NCBI GenBank assembly: GCA_029203105.1
Contig: CP119318.1
Span: 4,354,501-4,418,500 of the forward strand
Origin: Candidatus Kaistia colombiensis
Lineage (GTDB): Bacteria > Pseudomonadota > Alphaproteobacteria > Rhizobiales > Kaistiaceae
DNA length: 64,000 bases
Direction of reading: 5' to 3'
Of this stretch, positions 43,202 through 51,885 are shown piece after piece. The notes under the pieces were generated by a model that had not been told where the DNA came from, did not search any database, and worked only from the letters and a program-made list of their open reading frames with translations. Position 1 is the stretch's first letter; each line of letters opens with the position of its first letter. The position numbers were made by a program, and so were the translations under genes.

Positions 43202-43611
43202 CGCAGCTTCTTCTCGACACCTGTGCCGTGATTTGGGTTGCCGGCAACGCCGATCTGACCGAGCCGGCGATTGCGGCGCTGGACAATGCCGAAGACGAAG
43301 CAAAACCGGTCTTCCTGTCGCCGATATCGGCATGGGAAATCGGGCTGCTCGTCGCCCGCAACCGGCTGACGTTACCGACGCGACCAAAGGCATGGCTTGA
43401 CCGATTGCTGAAGGCCCCCAATCTGAGGCTCGCCCAGTTGCCGCCGGGAGTTCTGATCGACTCGGCCTTTCTTCCCGGCGTGCCGCCGCGCGATCCTGCC
43501 GACCGGATCATCATCGCGACGGCCCGGGAATATGAACTCACAATTATGACTCGAGACCGACTTATCCTGGACTATGCTGAAGCCGGGCACGTCCGGGCTA
43601 TCGCTTGTTGA
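43198..43611 (+). CDS. PIN-domain toxin ribonuclease (VapC family)
   Basis: This 137-residue PIN protein carries the acidic metal-binding residues expected of an active RNase: Asp7 (LLLDTCAVIW), Glu47 (SAWEIGLL), Asp102 (DPADRIIIATA) and Asp120 (TRDRLI). VapC toxins usually cut tRNA or rRNA and are held inactive by the paired antitoxin. Translation starts at GTG 43198 inside the end of the antitoxin gene, a typical coupling. The gene ends 11 bases before the aldehyde dehydrogenase start, so it sits in the catabolic transcript. Confidence 0.88.
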   Translation: MTQLLLDTCAVIWVAGNADLTEPAIAALDNAEDEAKPVFLSPISAWEIGLLVARNRLTLPTRPKAWLDRLLKAPNLRLAQLPPGVLIDSAFLPGVPPRDPADRIIIATAREYELTIMTRDRLILDYAEAGHVRAIAC

Positions 43612-43622
43612 AAGAACCCGTC

Positions 43623-45026
43623 ATGAACGCCCCCGTCCTGAAGATCATCACGCCGGTCGACGGCTCGGTCTATGCCGAGCGGCCGCTGGCGACCGAAGCC
43701 GAAGTCCTCGCCACGCTGGAAAAGGCCAAGGCAGCGCAGCGTGACTGGCGAAATGTCGCCATCGCCGAGCGTGAAAAAATGGCGACGGCGTTTGTCGACG
43801 CCATGGTGGCGGAGAAGGACAAGGTGGCCGAGCTGATCGCCTGGCAGATGGGCCGGCCGATCCGCTATGGCCATGGCGAAATGCGCGGTTTCGAGGAGCG
43901 CGCCCGCTATATGATCGCCATCGCGGCGAAGTCCCTCGCCGATATCGACGCCGGCGCGAAGGAAGGCTTCAAGCGCTACATCCGGCGCGAGCCGCTTGGC
44001 GTCTGCCTGAACCTGCCGGCCTGGAACTTCCCCTACATGACGGCGCTCAACGCCGTGCTGCCGGCGATCCTCGCCGGCAATACCGTCGTCATGAAGCATT
44101 CGAGCCAGACGGCGCTGGTCGCCGAGCATTTCGCCTCCTCGTTTGCCAAGGGCGGCCTGCCGGCGGATGTGTTCCAGTTCGTCAACATGACGCATGAGAC
44201 GACCGACAAGGTGATCCGCTCCGGCCTCGTCGATCAGGTCGGTTTCACCGGCTCGACACAGGGTGGCCGTAAGATCATGGCCTCCGTCGCCGCCGCGCCG
44301 AACTTCCCCGCCACCTGCCTGGAGCTTGGCGGTAAGGATCCGGCCTATGTCCGGCCCGACGTCAACCTCGCCTTCGCGGTTGAGAACATCGTCGATGGCG
44401 GCTTCTTCAATTCCGGCCAGTCCTGCTGCGCCATGGAACGCGTCTATGTGCATGAGGCGGTCTATGACCGCTTCGTCGAGGGCGTGGTCGCGACTGTCAA
44501 CGCCTACAAGCTCGGGAGCCCAACCGACCCGGAAACGACGCTCGGACCGGTGGTGCGCGCCTCGGCGGCAGAATTCATCCAGGGTCAGATCGACGAGGCC
44601 ATTCGCCAGGGCGCGAAGGGGCTGATCGACGCCAGGCACTTCCCCGAAGCCAAGGCCGGCACGCCCTATCTGGCGCCGCAGGTGCTGGTCGATGTCGACC
44701 ATTCGATGCGGGTGATGGTGGAAGAGACCTTCGGTCCGGCCTTCGGCATCATGAAGGTGAAGTCGGACGCCGAAGCGGTGCAGCTGATGAACGATTCCGA
44801 ATTCGGCCTGACCGCCGCGATCTGGACCGAGGACGTCGCCGCCGCCGAGGCGATCGGCGACCAGATCGAGACCGGCACCGTGTTCATGAACCGCTGTGAT
44901 TATGTCGATCCGGCGCTGGCCTGGACCGGCGTCAAGGCGACCGGCCGCGGCGCCAGCCTGTCGCAGGTCGGCTTCGAGCAATTGACGCGGCCGAAGAGTT
45001 TTCATCTGCGCACCCAGACGGACTAG
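43623..45026 (+). CDS. NAD(P)-dependent aldehyde dehydrogenase
   Basis: This 467-residue aldehyde dehydrogenase has the conserved block NLPAWNFPY, the catalytic Glu in LELGGKDPAYV, the catalytic Cys in NSGQSCCAMERVYV and the C-terminal EETFGPAFGIM. It oxidises an aldehyde to the acid. In this cluster the substrate could be a gamma-glutamyl aminoaldehyde produced by the iron alcohol dehydrogenase downstream. The chosen ATG is at 43623; a TTG at 43605 would overlap the toxin gene and is less likely. Confidence 0.9.
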   Translation: MNAPVLKIITPVDGSVYAERPLATEAEVLATLEKAKAAQRDWRNVAIAEREKMATAFVDAMVAEKDKVAELIAWQMGRPIRYGHGEMRGFEERARYMIAIAAKSLADIDAGAKEGFKRYIRREPLGVCLNLPAWNFPYMTALNAVLPAILAGNTVVMKHSSQTALVAEHFASSFAKGGLPADVFQFVNMTHETTDKVIRSGLVDQVGFTGSTQGGRKIMASVAAAPNFPATCLELGGKDPAYVRPDVNLAFAVENIVDGGFFNSGQSCCAMERVYVHEAVYDRFVEGVVATVNAYKLGSPTDPETTLGPVVRASAAEFIQGQIDEAIRQGAKGLIDARHFPEAKAGTPYLAPQVLVDVDHSMRVMVEETFGPAFGIMKVKSDAEAVQLMNDSEFGLTAAIWTEDVAAAEAIGDQIETGTVFMNRCDYVDPALAWTGVKATGRGASLSQVGFEQLTRPKSFHLRTQTD

Positions 45027-45106
45027 TCGGTCCGCCCTTTATCCAGACCGAGCCGGCGCGTTCCGCACGCTGCCGCGACAAGAAACAGACGCCAAGGACA
45101 CGCTCC

Positions 45107-46282
45107 ATGCTCGACAACTATGCCTCGCTGAATGCGAACTGGTCCTACCCCACCGCCATCCGCTTCGGCGCCGGCCGCATCGCCGAGTTGCCCGCGGCCC
45201 TTGCCGCGACCGCGATCCGGAAGCCGCTCTTCGTTACCGATCCCGGCCTCGTCGCCCTGCCGATCGTCCAGAAGACGCTGGCGATCCTCGACGCCGCCAA
45301 GGTCGACTATGCGGTGTTCTCCAAGGTCGACGGCAATCCGACGCTCGCCAATCTCCAGGACGGGCTCAAAGTCTACAAGGCGGGCGGGCATGACGGCGTC
45401 GTCGCCTTTGGCGGCGGCTCGGCCATGGATATCGGCAAGACCATCGCCTTCATGTCGGGCCAGACGCGGCCGGTGTTCGATTTCGAAGACCGGGCCGACT
45501 GGTGGACCCGCGCCGACCCAAAGGGCATCGCGCCGATCATCGCCGTCCCGACGACGGCCGGCACCGGCTCGGAAGTCGGCCGCGCCTCGGTGGTCACCGA
45601 TCCGTCCGATCACACCAAGAAGATCATCTTCCATCCGCTGATGCTGCCGAAGGTCGTGATTTCCGATCCCGAACTGACGGTCGACCTGCCGGCCAGGATC
45701 ACTGCGTGGACCGGTATGGACGCGCTGTCGCATTCGCTGGAAGCGTGGTGCAGCCCGTTCTTCCACCCGATGTCGGCCGGCATCGCGCTCGAAGGCATGC
45801 GGCTGGTCAAGGACTGGCTGCCGAAGGCGGTGAAGGACGGGAAGAACATCCAGGCGCGCTCGCAGATGCTGATCGCGTCCTCGATGGGCGCGGTCGCCTT
45901 CCAGAAGGGCCTGGGCGCGATGCATGCCATGAGCCATCCAAGCTCCAGCCTGCGTGGCACCCATCACGGCCTGACCAATGCCGTCGTCATGCCCTATGTG
46001 CTCGCCTTCAACGCCAAGGCTATCGACGCCAAGCTCGCGGCAGCGGCCCGCTATCTCGATCTGCCCGGCCAGAGCGCGTCGAGCTTCGTCGACTGGGTGC
46101 TGGCGATTCGCGAGGAAGTCGCCATCCCGCACACGCTGAAGGAAATCGGCGTGGATGAAACCGTGCTGCCGGAAGCTGCCCGCATGGCCGAACTCGATCC
46201 CTCGACCGGCGGCAATCCTATCCCCGTCACGGCCACGGACTATGATCTCCTGTTCCGGAACGCAATCAACGGCAAGCTCTGA
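45107..46282 (+). CDS. Iron-containing alcohol dehydrogenase
   Basis: This 391-residue group III alcohol dehydrogenase has the nucleotide-binding motif VAFGGGSAMDIGK, IAVPTTAGTGSEVG and the iron-ligand pattern GMDALSHSLEAW (Asp and His) followed by AMHAMSHPSS and THHGLTNAVVMP (two more His). All ligands appear present. It would interconvert an alcohol and an aldehyde next to the aldehyde dehydrogenase gene, 80 bases upstream. The native substrate is unknown; an amino alcohol or its glutamyl derivative is one option. Confidence 0.91.
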   Translation: MLDNYASLNANWSYPTAIRFGAGRIAELPAALAATAIRKPLFVTDPGLVALPIVQKTLAILDAAKVDYAVFSKVDGNPTLANLQDGLKVYKAGGHDGVVAFGGGSAMDIGKTIAFMSGQTRPVFDFEDRADWWTRADPKGIAPIIAVPTTAGTGSEVGRASVVTDPSDHTKKIIFHPLMLPKVVISDPELTVDLPARITAWTGMDALSHSLEAWCSPFFHPMSAGIALEGMRLVKDWLPKAVKDGKNIQARSQMLIASSMGAVAFQKGLGAMHAMSHPSSSLRGTHHGLTNAVVMPYVLAFNAKAIDAKLAAAARYLDLPGQSASSFVDWVLAIREEVAIPHTLKEIGVDETVLPEAARMAELDPSTGGNPIPVTATDYDLLFRNAINGKL

Positions 46283-46364
46283 GTGCGACTGCACGCACGG
46301 CGTGGCCTTGCACCGCCGCGCGTGACACGCCATGAAGGGCACCATTCGCGTCCGGAGAACCGAA

Positions 46365-47303
46365 ATGCCAAGCCCTGCCGTCCAGAGCCCCGACATCGTC
46401 TGCATTGGCGAACCCTTGTTCGAACTCAATGAGGCCAAGGGCTCCGAGGCGTTCCTGCCCGGGCATGGCGGCGACACGTCGAACTGCGCGATCGCCGCGG
46501 CCCGCCAGGGCGCTTCGGTCGGCTATGTGACGGCGATCGGCGCCGATAATTTCGGCCAATCCTTCCTCGATCTCTGGAAGAAGGAAGGCGTCGATACAAG
46601 CGCGATCAAGATCGACCACGCGGCGCCGACCGGCATCTATTTCGTCACCCACGGCCCCGACGGCCATGTGTTTTCCTATCGCCGCGCCGGTTCGGCAGCG
46701 AGCCGGATGACACCGGAAGAACTGTCGCTCGACTATGTTCGCGGCGCCAAGGTGATCCACACCTCCGGGATCAGCCAGGCGATCTCCTCGCAGGCGGCCG
46801 ACCTCGTCTTCAAGGCGCTGAACACCGCCAAGGCGGCCGGCGTTCTGGTCTCCTACGACACCAATCTGCGCCTGCGCCTCTGGCCGATCGACCGCGCCCG
46901 CGCCGTCATCCATGCCTCGGCGGCGCTCGCCGATATCCTGAAGACCAGCTCCGACGACGCTTTCGAGCTGACCGGCGAGAAGGAGGCCGACAAGATCGCC
47001 GACTTCTACCTCGGCCTCGGCCCGAAGATCGTCATCGTCACGCTTGGCGCCGAAGGCGCGCTGGTCGCGACCAAGGACAAGCGCTTGGTGATTCCGGCGA
47101 TATCAGTGAAGCCGGTCGATGCGACAGGCGCCGGCGACACGTTCGACGGGTCGTTCCTCACCGAATATCTGCGCTCGGGCGACGTCTTCGCCGCTGCGCG
47201 CTACGCCAATGCGGCCGCCGGCCTCGCCACCGAAGGCTATGGCGCCGTGGCGCCGATGCCAACGCGTAACGCCGTCGAAGCGGCCCTCGCCAGCCGAAAA
47301 TGA
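46365..47303 (+). CDS. PfkB-family carbohydrate kinase (2-keto-3-deoxygluconate kinase-like)
   Basis: This 312-residue ribokinase-fold kinase begins with IVCIGEPLFELNEAKG. It shows GGDTSNCAIAAARQGASVGY, a substrate-lid region with YDTNLRLRLW, and the catalytic signature DATGAGDTFDGSF near residue 255. These features resemble KDG kinases, which phosphorylate 2-keto-3-deoxygluconate. Its link to the preceding dehydrogenases is not obvious. GGAGA before ATG 46365 supports this start over the ATG at 46332. The stop overlaps the next gene (ATGA). Confidence 0.87.
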   Translation: MPSPAVQSPDIVCIGEPLFELNEAKGSEAFLPGHGGDTSNCAIAAARQGASVGYVTAIGADNFGQSFLDLWKKEGVDTSAIKIDHAAPTGIYFVTHGPDGHVFSYRRAGSAASRMTPEELSLDYVRGAKVIHTSGISQAISSQAADLVFKALNTAKAAGVLVSYDTNLRLRLWPIDRARAVIHASAALADILKTSSDDAFELTGEKEADKIADFYLGLGPKIVIVTLGAEGALVATKDKRLVIPAISVKPVDATGAGDTFDGSFLTEYLRSGDVFAAARYANAAAGLATEGYGAVAPMPTRNAVEAALASRK

Positions 47304-48532
47304 CGACACGCGAACCGGTCAACGCTCCCGTCATGGAGCCCGCGGCGGGAGCCTCGTCTCCGGTTCGCCGTGGCGTGCTCTATCTCGGCGGCTATGACCC
47401 GGTCGCGCCGGAGAAGTTCTTTGGCCGGCTGGCGCGCGAGCTCGGCCATTTCCGCCAGACCTGGGGTGTCGCGGCAACCCCGACCCCCGCCCGCCCCTCC
47501 GAGGACGGCCATGTCTGGCGCACCGAGATCGAGACCCGGGGCGACGGCTGGGACGTCGTCACCGATTTCCGCCTGCTCGCCTGGGACGATCTGGTCAAGG
47601 GCGACTTCGCCCGGCCGATCTGGCAGCGCATTCCGCTGTCGCTGGGATTGCTGATCGATTTCCTCGTCTCCGGCACGATCCTGCGCTATTTCCTGGCTGC
47701 CTGGCGCTTTGGCCTGTATTTCGTCGCGCCGTTCTTCTTCTCGCTGCTGTTCGTCATCGCCGCCACAATCGCCGCCGCGCTGGTGCTGCGGATCGACCAT
47801 TGGAGCGCGGCCTGGATCGCGCCGGTCGTCTTCCTGCTCGTCTATGTCGGGTTGATGCGCTGGCCGGGAAACCGCTGGTTCGTCAGCCATTTGCTCGATG
47901 CGCGCGTGTTCATGGGCGACTATATGCGCGGCGGTCGGGCCGACATGGAGGCGCGGGTCGATCGCTTCGCCCGCGAGATCGTCACGGTGGCGGCGACGCC
48001 CGGACTCGATGAACTTCTGATCATCGGCCACAGCCAGGGCAGCGTGTTCGCGCTCGAGGCGCTGGAGCGCGCGCTGGCGCTGGATCCCGATCTTGCCAGA
48101 CGCGGCTCGCCGATCTCGGTGATGACGGTCGGCTCCTGCGTGCTGCAGCTCGGCCTGCATCCGGCCGCCAGGACACTGCGCGCTCGCGCCCAGCGCCTGC
48201 AGGAAGAGCGCGGCATCGAGTGGCTGGAGTTCCAGACGCTGACCGACGTGGTGAATTTCTACAAGACCGATCCGGCTCGGCTGATGCGGCTCGCGCCCCA
48301 GCCCGACCGGACCTTTCCGCATGTGATCAACGTTCGCATCCGCGAGATGTTGCAGCCGGCGGACTACAGCCGCATCCGCAACAGCCTTTTCCGTGTGCAC
48401 TATCAGTTCGTCATGGGAAACACGCGCCGCTACTTCTATGATTTCTTCCTGATTTGCTGTGGACCGATCGGCCTGCGCGAGCGCTTCTTGCTACAGAAGC
48501 AACCGCCGGCTTCGGACCATCCGGGAACCTGA
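47300..48532 (+). CDS. Membrane protein with alpha/beta-hydrolase-like GHSQG motif
   Basis: I do not recognise a named family. The 410-residue protein starts with a soluble segment (GVLYLGGYDPVAPEKFF, about 24-40), then has hydrophobic helices at about 113-165 and 170-188, followed by a soluble C-terminal half. That half contains LLIIGHSQGSVFALEALE (about 238-255), a GxSxG nucleophile elbow as in lipases and esterases, preceded by a helical ADMEARVDRFAREIV stretch. A membrane-bound hydrolase is likely by inference. The start overlaps the PfkB kinase stop by 4 bases, so it is translated from the same message. Confidence 0.6.
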   Translation: MTTREPVNAPVMEPAAGASSPVRRGVLYLGGYDPVAPEKFFGRLARELGHFRQTWGVAATPTPARPSEDGHVWRTEIETRGDGWDVVTDFRLLAWDDLVKGDFARPIWQRIPLSLGLLIDFLVSGTILRYFLAAWRFGLYFVAPFFFSLLFVIAATIAAALVLRIDHWSAAWIAPVVFLLVYVGLMRWPGNRWFVSHLLDARVFMGDYMRGGRADMEARVDRFAREIVTVAATPGLDELLIIGHSQGSVFALEALERALALDPDLARRGSPISVMTVGSCVLQLGLHPAARTLRARAQRLQEERGIEWLEFQTLTDVVNFYKTDPARLMRLAPQPDRTFPHVINVRIREMLQPADYSRIRNSLFRVHYQFVMGNTRRYFYDFFLICCGPIGLRERFLLQKQPPASDHPGT

Positions 48533-48541
48533 GAGGACGAC

Positions 48542-49132
48542 ATGACGCAATCTGCCGCCACGATCTGCTGGGCTCTCGGACTGGTGATCTGGTTCATCAT
48601 CCGCTACCCGCACCAGCGTCGGGCCCGCAAGCACGCCATCGTCGATTCCCGCGACCGCGCCAGCCAGCAGTCCCTGGTGGCGATCTCGGTCGTCGGCGTC
48701 GGGCTGGTGCCGGCGGTCTGGGCGCTGACCGGCATGGGCATTCCCGAGGGCGCCAACCTGCCCTTCCAGCCCGCTGTCGCCTATGCCGGCATCGTCGCGA
48801 TCGCCGCCTATCTCTGGTTCTTCTATCGCAGCCACAAGGATCTCGGCCACAATTGGTCGGCGACGCTGGAGATCCGCGCCAAGCACACGCTGGTGACCAC
48901 CGGCGTCTACCACTATGTCCGCCACCCGATGTATGTGTCGTTCTGGCTGATGGCAGTGGCGCAGGCGCTCCTGCTGCAGAACTGGTTCGTCGGCCTCGCC
49001 GGCCTCATCGGCATCGGCATCCTGTATTTCTTCCGCGTGAGGAAGGAAGAGAAGCTGATGCTGGACACGTTCGGCAGCGTCTATCGCGACTATGCCAGCA
49101 AGACGGCCCGACTGATCCCGTATATTTACTGA
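48542..49132 (+). CDS. Isoprenylcysteine carboxyl methyltransferase-like membrane protein
   Basis: This 196-residue protein has about five hydrophobic segments and the ICMT/PEMT-family motif LVTTGVYHYVRHPMYVSFW (about 118-136), with the RHPxY signature and the C-terminal RVRKEEKLMLDTFGSVYRDY. The bacterial members methylate lipid or small-molecule acceptors with S-adenosylmethionine, mostly of unknown identity. It lies 9 bases after the hydrolase-like gene and is convergent with a cyclopropane synthase gene, hinting at lipid modification. Confidence 0.85.
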   Translation: MTQSAATICWALGLVIWFIIRYPHQRRARKHAIVDSRDRASQQSLVAISVVGVGLVPAVWALTGMGIPEGANLPFQPAVAYAGIVAIAAYLWFFYRSHKDLGHNWSATLEIRAKHTLVTTGVYHYVRHPMYVSFWLMAVAQALLLQNWFVGLAGLIGIGILYFFRVRKEEKLMLDTFGSVYRDYASKTARLIPYIY

Positions 49133-49187
49133 ATCGTTCCGTTCTCGCCACCATTCCGGACTTGGCCTGGATGCACCCAAGCACCCG

Positions 49188-49213
49188 ACCCTCCCCCGCA
49201 AGCGGGCGAGGGT
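49188..49213. terminator. Hairpin between convergent genes
   Basis: ACCCTCCCCCGC (49188-49199) and GCGGGCGAGGGT (49202-49213) pair at 11 of 12 positions around a very short loop. The hairpin lies between the methyltransferase-like gene and the convergent Cfa gene and may stop transcription from both sides. Confidence 0.45.
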
Positions 49214-49277
49214 CTCCGGCCGGCGATCGTCGTCGAGATGGCGCGACCGCTGTCGCGGGCCCAGGCGAGCCCCTGCC

Positions 49278-50525
49278 CTACGCCATCTCCTTGGCCGCAT
49301 CGCGTGTCATCAACGCGCGCTCGACGTCGACGATGTAGTCGCGGATGACCGGCACGTCGTCTCGCTTCGACGATAGCAACAATTGGTAAACCATGTTGGA
49401 GCCGTGCAGGAAGCCAAGCTCGACGGCGACGAGATAGAACTCCCACATCCGCGCGAACTTCTCGCCCATCATGCCGACGACCGTCTCGCGCTTCGCCAGG
49501 AAGCGCTCGCGCCAGGCCTTGATGGTCCAATAATAGTGCAGCCGCCAGACCTCGCAGTCGTCTACCCAGAGTCCGGTCTGCTCGGTCGCGGCGAAGACTT
49601 CCGAAAGCGCCGGCACATAGCCGCCGGGAAAAATGTGCTTTCGGATAAACGGCGCGGTCGAGCCGGGCGGCGACATCCGGCCGATAGCATGGATCATGGC
49701 GAAGCCGCCCGGTCTCAGCAGGCCGCGCACGGTGCGGAAATAGTCCTCGAAATGCGCGACGCCGACATGCTCCATCATGCCGACCGAGACGACGCGATCA
49801 AACTGCCCCTCGAGCTTGCGATAGTCGATTTCGACGAACTCGACCTTGTCGGCGACACCCGCCTCGGCGACGCGCCGGCGCGCCACCGCGATCTGTTCCG
49901 GCGAGACGTTGACCGCGGTCACCTTGGCGCCACAGACCGAAGCGAGATAGGTGGCAAGCGAGCCCCAGCCGGAGCCGATCTCCGCCACCGTCATGCCAGG
50001 CTCCAGCTTCAGCTTGGCGGCGATGTGACGAAGCTTGTTGACCTGCGCCGTTTCAAGATCCTCGTCGGGGTGGCTGAAATAGGCGCAGGAATAGTTCATG
50101 CCCTCGTCGAGCCAGAGCCGGTAGAACGCTTCCGGGTGATCATAGTGCGAGCGGGCATTGTCGGCAGCCACGCCGAGTACGTTGGCCTGATGCCGCCGCT
50201 TCAGCATCTTCCACGCCTTGCGCAGCGATTTCTGCACCGGATGCGCCGCCAGCCCGGTGCGGTTGACCGAGAACAGCAACAGCAGGTCGTAGATCGAGCC
50301 GCCATTCTCGACCGTCAGCCGACCGTCCATATAGGCCTCGGCGGTGTTCAGCTCGGGATTCAGGAAGATCTCCCGCTCGACCTTCTTGTCGGCGAAGCGG
50401 ATGGTGACCTCCGGCCCGTTCGCGCCGGATCCGAACACATGTCGCGTGCCCTCGTGATCGAGCACGGTGAGCCGGCCATTCCGCACGAACCGCTTCAGCA
50501 GATGAGATAGTAAGCGCATGCGCAT
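49278..50525 (-). CDS. Cyclopropane-fatty-acyl-phospholipid synthase-family methyltransferase
   Basis: This 415-residue S-adenosylmethionine-dependent methyltransferase of the Cfa family has the start-site region YSCAYF, the SAM-binding motif VAEIGSGWGSLATYLA (about 188-203), FDRVVSVGMMEHVG and GYVPALSE. Cfa proteins add a methylene bridge across unsaturated acyl chains in membrane phospholipids. GGGGGA lies just before the first ATG (50525) and 6 bases before a second one (50519), so either may be used. No other lipid gene is on this strand nearby. Confidence 0.88.
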   Translation of the reverse strand: MRMRLLSHLLKRFVRNGRLTVLDHEGTRHVFGSGANGPEVTIRFADKKVEREIFLNPELNTAEAYMDGRLTVENGGSIYDLLLLFSVNRTGLAAHPVQKSLRKAWKMLKRRHQANVLGVAADNARSHYDHPEAFYRLWLDEGMNYSCAYFSHPDEDLETAQVNKLRHIAAKLKLEPGMTVAEIGSGWGSLATYLASVCGAKVTAVNVSPEQIAVARRRVAEAGVADKVEFVEIDYRKLEGQFDRVVSVGMMEHVGVAHFEDYFRTVRGLLRPGGFAMIHAIGRMSPPGSTAPFIRKHIFPGGYVPALSEVFAATEQTGLWVDDCEVWRLHYYWTIKAWRERFLAKRETVVGMMGEKFARMWEFYLVAVELGFLHGSNMVYQLLLSSKRDDVPVIRDYIVDVERALMTRDAAKEMA

Positions 50526-50797
50526 TCCCCCGTCCGACTGAGGAGATCAAAGCCGCTGGATCGGCTTTGTGCAACCGGAAAGGCGCCGGCACGGCGGCGA
50601 AGCGCACCGCGCGGTGACCAGGCGACGCCGGCAGAATGCTTGCGGGCGCGCCGGCCCACCGTTAGATTTGCAAGTGAGGACTGCGTTCACCGGTGAACCC
50701 CGCCCATCGGCTTCCGGCAACGCGCGACACGACCCCAACCTTCCGAACTGTGCCGAACCCGATGCAGGGCGACACACCCACTGCCAGGAGAATCAGC

Positions 50798-51799
50798 ATG
50801 TCCATCGAGACCCGGCCCGCCGGCCGCACCGCGGCCCGCCTTTCCACGCTCGGCATCGGCGCGGGGACGCTCGGCGGCAATTTCTCGCCGCCGATCACGG
50901 CGGCGGAAGGGTCGGGGATCATCGCCGACGCGCTCGACGCCGGCGTCACCTATGTCGATACGGCGCCCTTCTACGGCTACGGCAAGTCGGAGCGCGCCGT
51001 CGGCGACGCGCTGCGCGCCCGCACCGGCTGGACGCTCTCGACCAAGGTCGGCCGGCTCCTGAAGCCGCGCACGACGCCGAAAGATCCGAATGACGGCTGG
51101 TACGAGCCGCTGCCCTTCCAGCCGGTGTACGACTATTCCTATGACGGCGTGATGCGCTCCTTCGAGGACAGCCTGCAGCGGCTCGGCCTCGACCATATTG
51201 ACCTGCTCTACATGCACGACATCGGCGCCGTCACCCATGGCGAGGCGGCCCATGCGGAGCTGTTCAAGATCGCCATGGAAGGCGGCTACAAGGCGCTCGA
51301 CCGGCTGCGTTCGTCGGGAGCGGTGAAGTCGATCGGCCTCGGCGTCAACGAATGGCAGGTGGTGGCCGCCGCCATGCAACACGGCCAGTGGGACAATGTC
51401 CTGCTCGCCGGCCGCTACACGCTGCTGGAGCAGGAGCCGCTCCACACCCTGTTCCCGCTCTGCGAGCAGGCTGGCACGACCATCGTCGTCGGCGGACCGT
51501 TCAATTCCGGCATCCTGGTCGGCCGCGACACCTGGAACTATTCACGCGCGCCGCAGGCGGTGCTCGACCGGGTGCAGGCGATCGCCCGCGTCTGCGACGC
51601 CCACAATGTCGCGCTGCCGGCGGCGGCGCTGCGCTTCCCGCTCGGCAGCCCGGTCGTCTCCAGCGTCATTCCCGGCCCGCGCTCGCGCGCCGAGTTGGCC
51701 CAGATCCTCGCCTGGTGGCAGGCCGAGATTCCGGCCTCGCTCTGGAGCGATCTGAAGTCCGAAGGCCTGATCGACGCCGCCTCGCCCGTTCCGGCCTAA
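50798..51799 (+). CDS. Aldo/keto reductase (aldose 1-dehydrogenase-like)
   Basis: This 333-residue AKR shows YVDTAPFYGYGKSE (catalytic Asp and Tyr), the catalytic Lys in LSTKVGRLLKP, and HIDLLYMHDIG. The pattern resembles D-threo-aldose or L-fucose dehydrogenases. It would oxidise an aldose to a lactone in a non-phosphorylative sugar pathway. AGGAGA before ATG 50798 sets the start. The 270 bases before it contain no evident gene or clear promoter. A hairpin follows the stop. Confidence 0.85.
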   Translation: MSIETRPAGRTAARLSTLGIGAGTLGGNFSPPITAAEGSGIIADALDAGVTYVDTAPFYGYGKSERAVGDALRARTGWTLSTKVGRLLKPRTTPKDPNDGWYEPLPFQPVYDYSYDGVMRSFEDSLQRLGLDHIDLLYMHDIGAVTHGEAAHAELFKIAMEGGYKALDRLRSSGAVKSIGLGVNEWQVVAAAMQHGQWDNVLLAGRYTLLEQEPLHTLFPLCEQAGTTIVVGGPFNSGILVGRDTWNYSRAPQAVLDRVQAIARVCDAHNVALPAAALRFPLGSPVVSSVIPGPRSRAELAQILAWWQAEIPASLWSDLKSEGLIDAASPVPA

Positions 51800-51819
51800 G
51801 GCACACGCTTCAGGGATGC

Positions 51820-51843
51820 GGCGAGGCGGTGACCCGCCTCGCC
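51820..51843 (+). terminator. GC-rich hairpin after the aldo/keto reductase gene
   Basis: GGCGAGGCGG (51820-51829) and CCGCCTCGCC (51834-51843) form a perfect 10-bp stem with a TGAC loop. It lies 20 bases after the stop codon. No T-run follows. Confidence 0.45.
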
Positions 51844-51869
51844 GCCGCCGGATTTCCACAGGACGGATG

Positions 51870-51885
51870 AAACGTTTAACGAAAC
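51870..51885 (+). promoter_or_regulatory. LacI-type operator 1 (AAACGTTTAACGAAAC)
   Basis: The core AAACGTTT (51870-51877) is a perfect palindrome with a central CG, as typical of LacI/GalR operators. The full 16 bases match those at 56307-56322 at 15 positions. It lies about 85 bases before the LacI regulator start, so autoregulation is likely. Confidence 0.65.
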
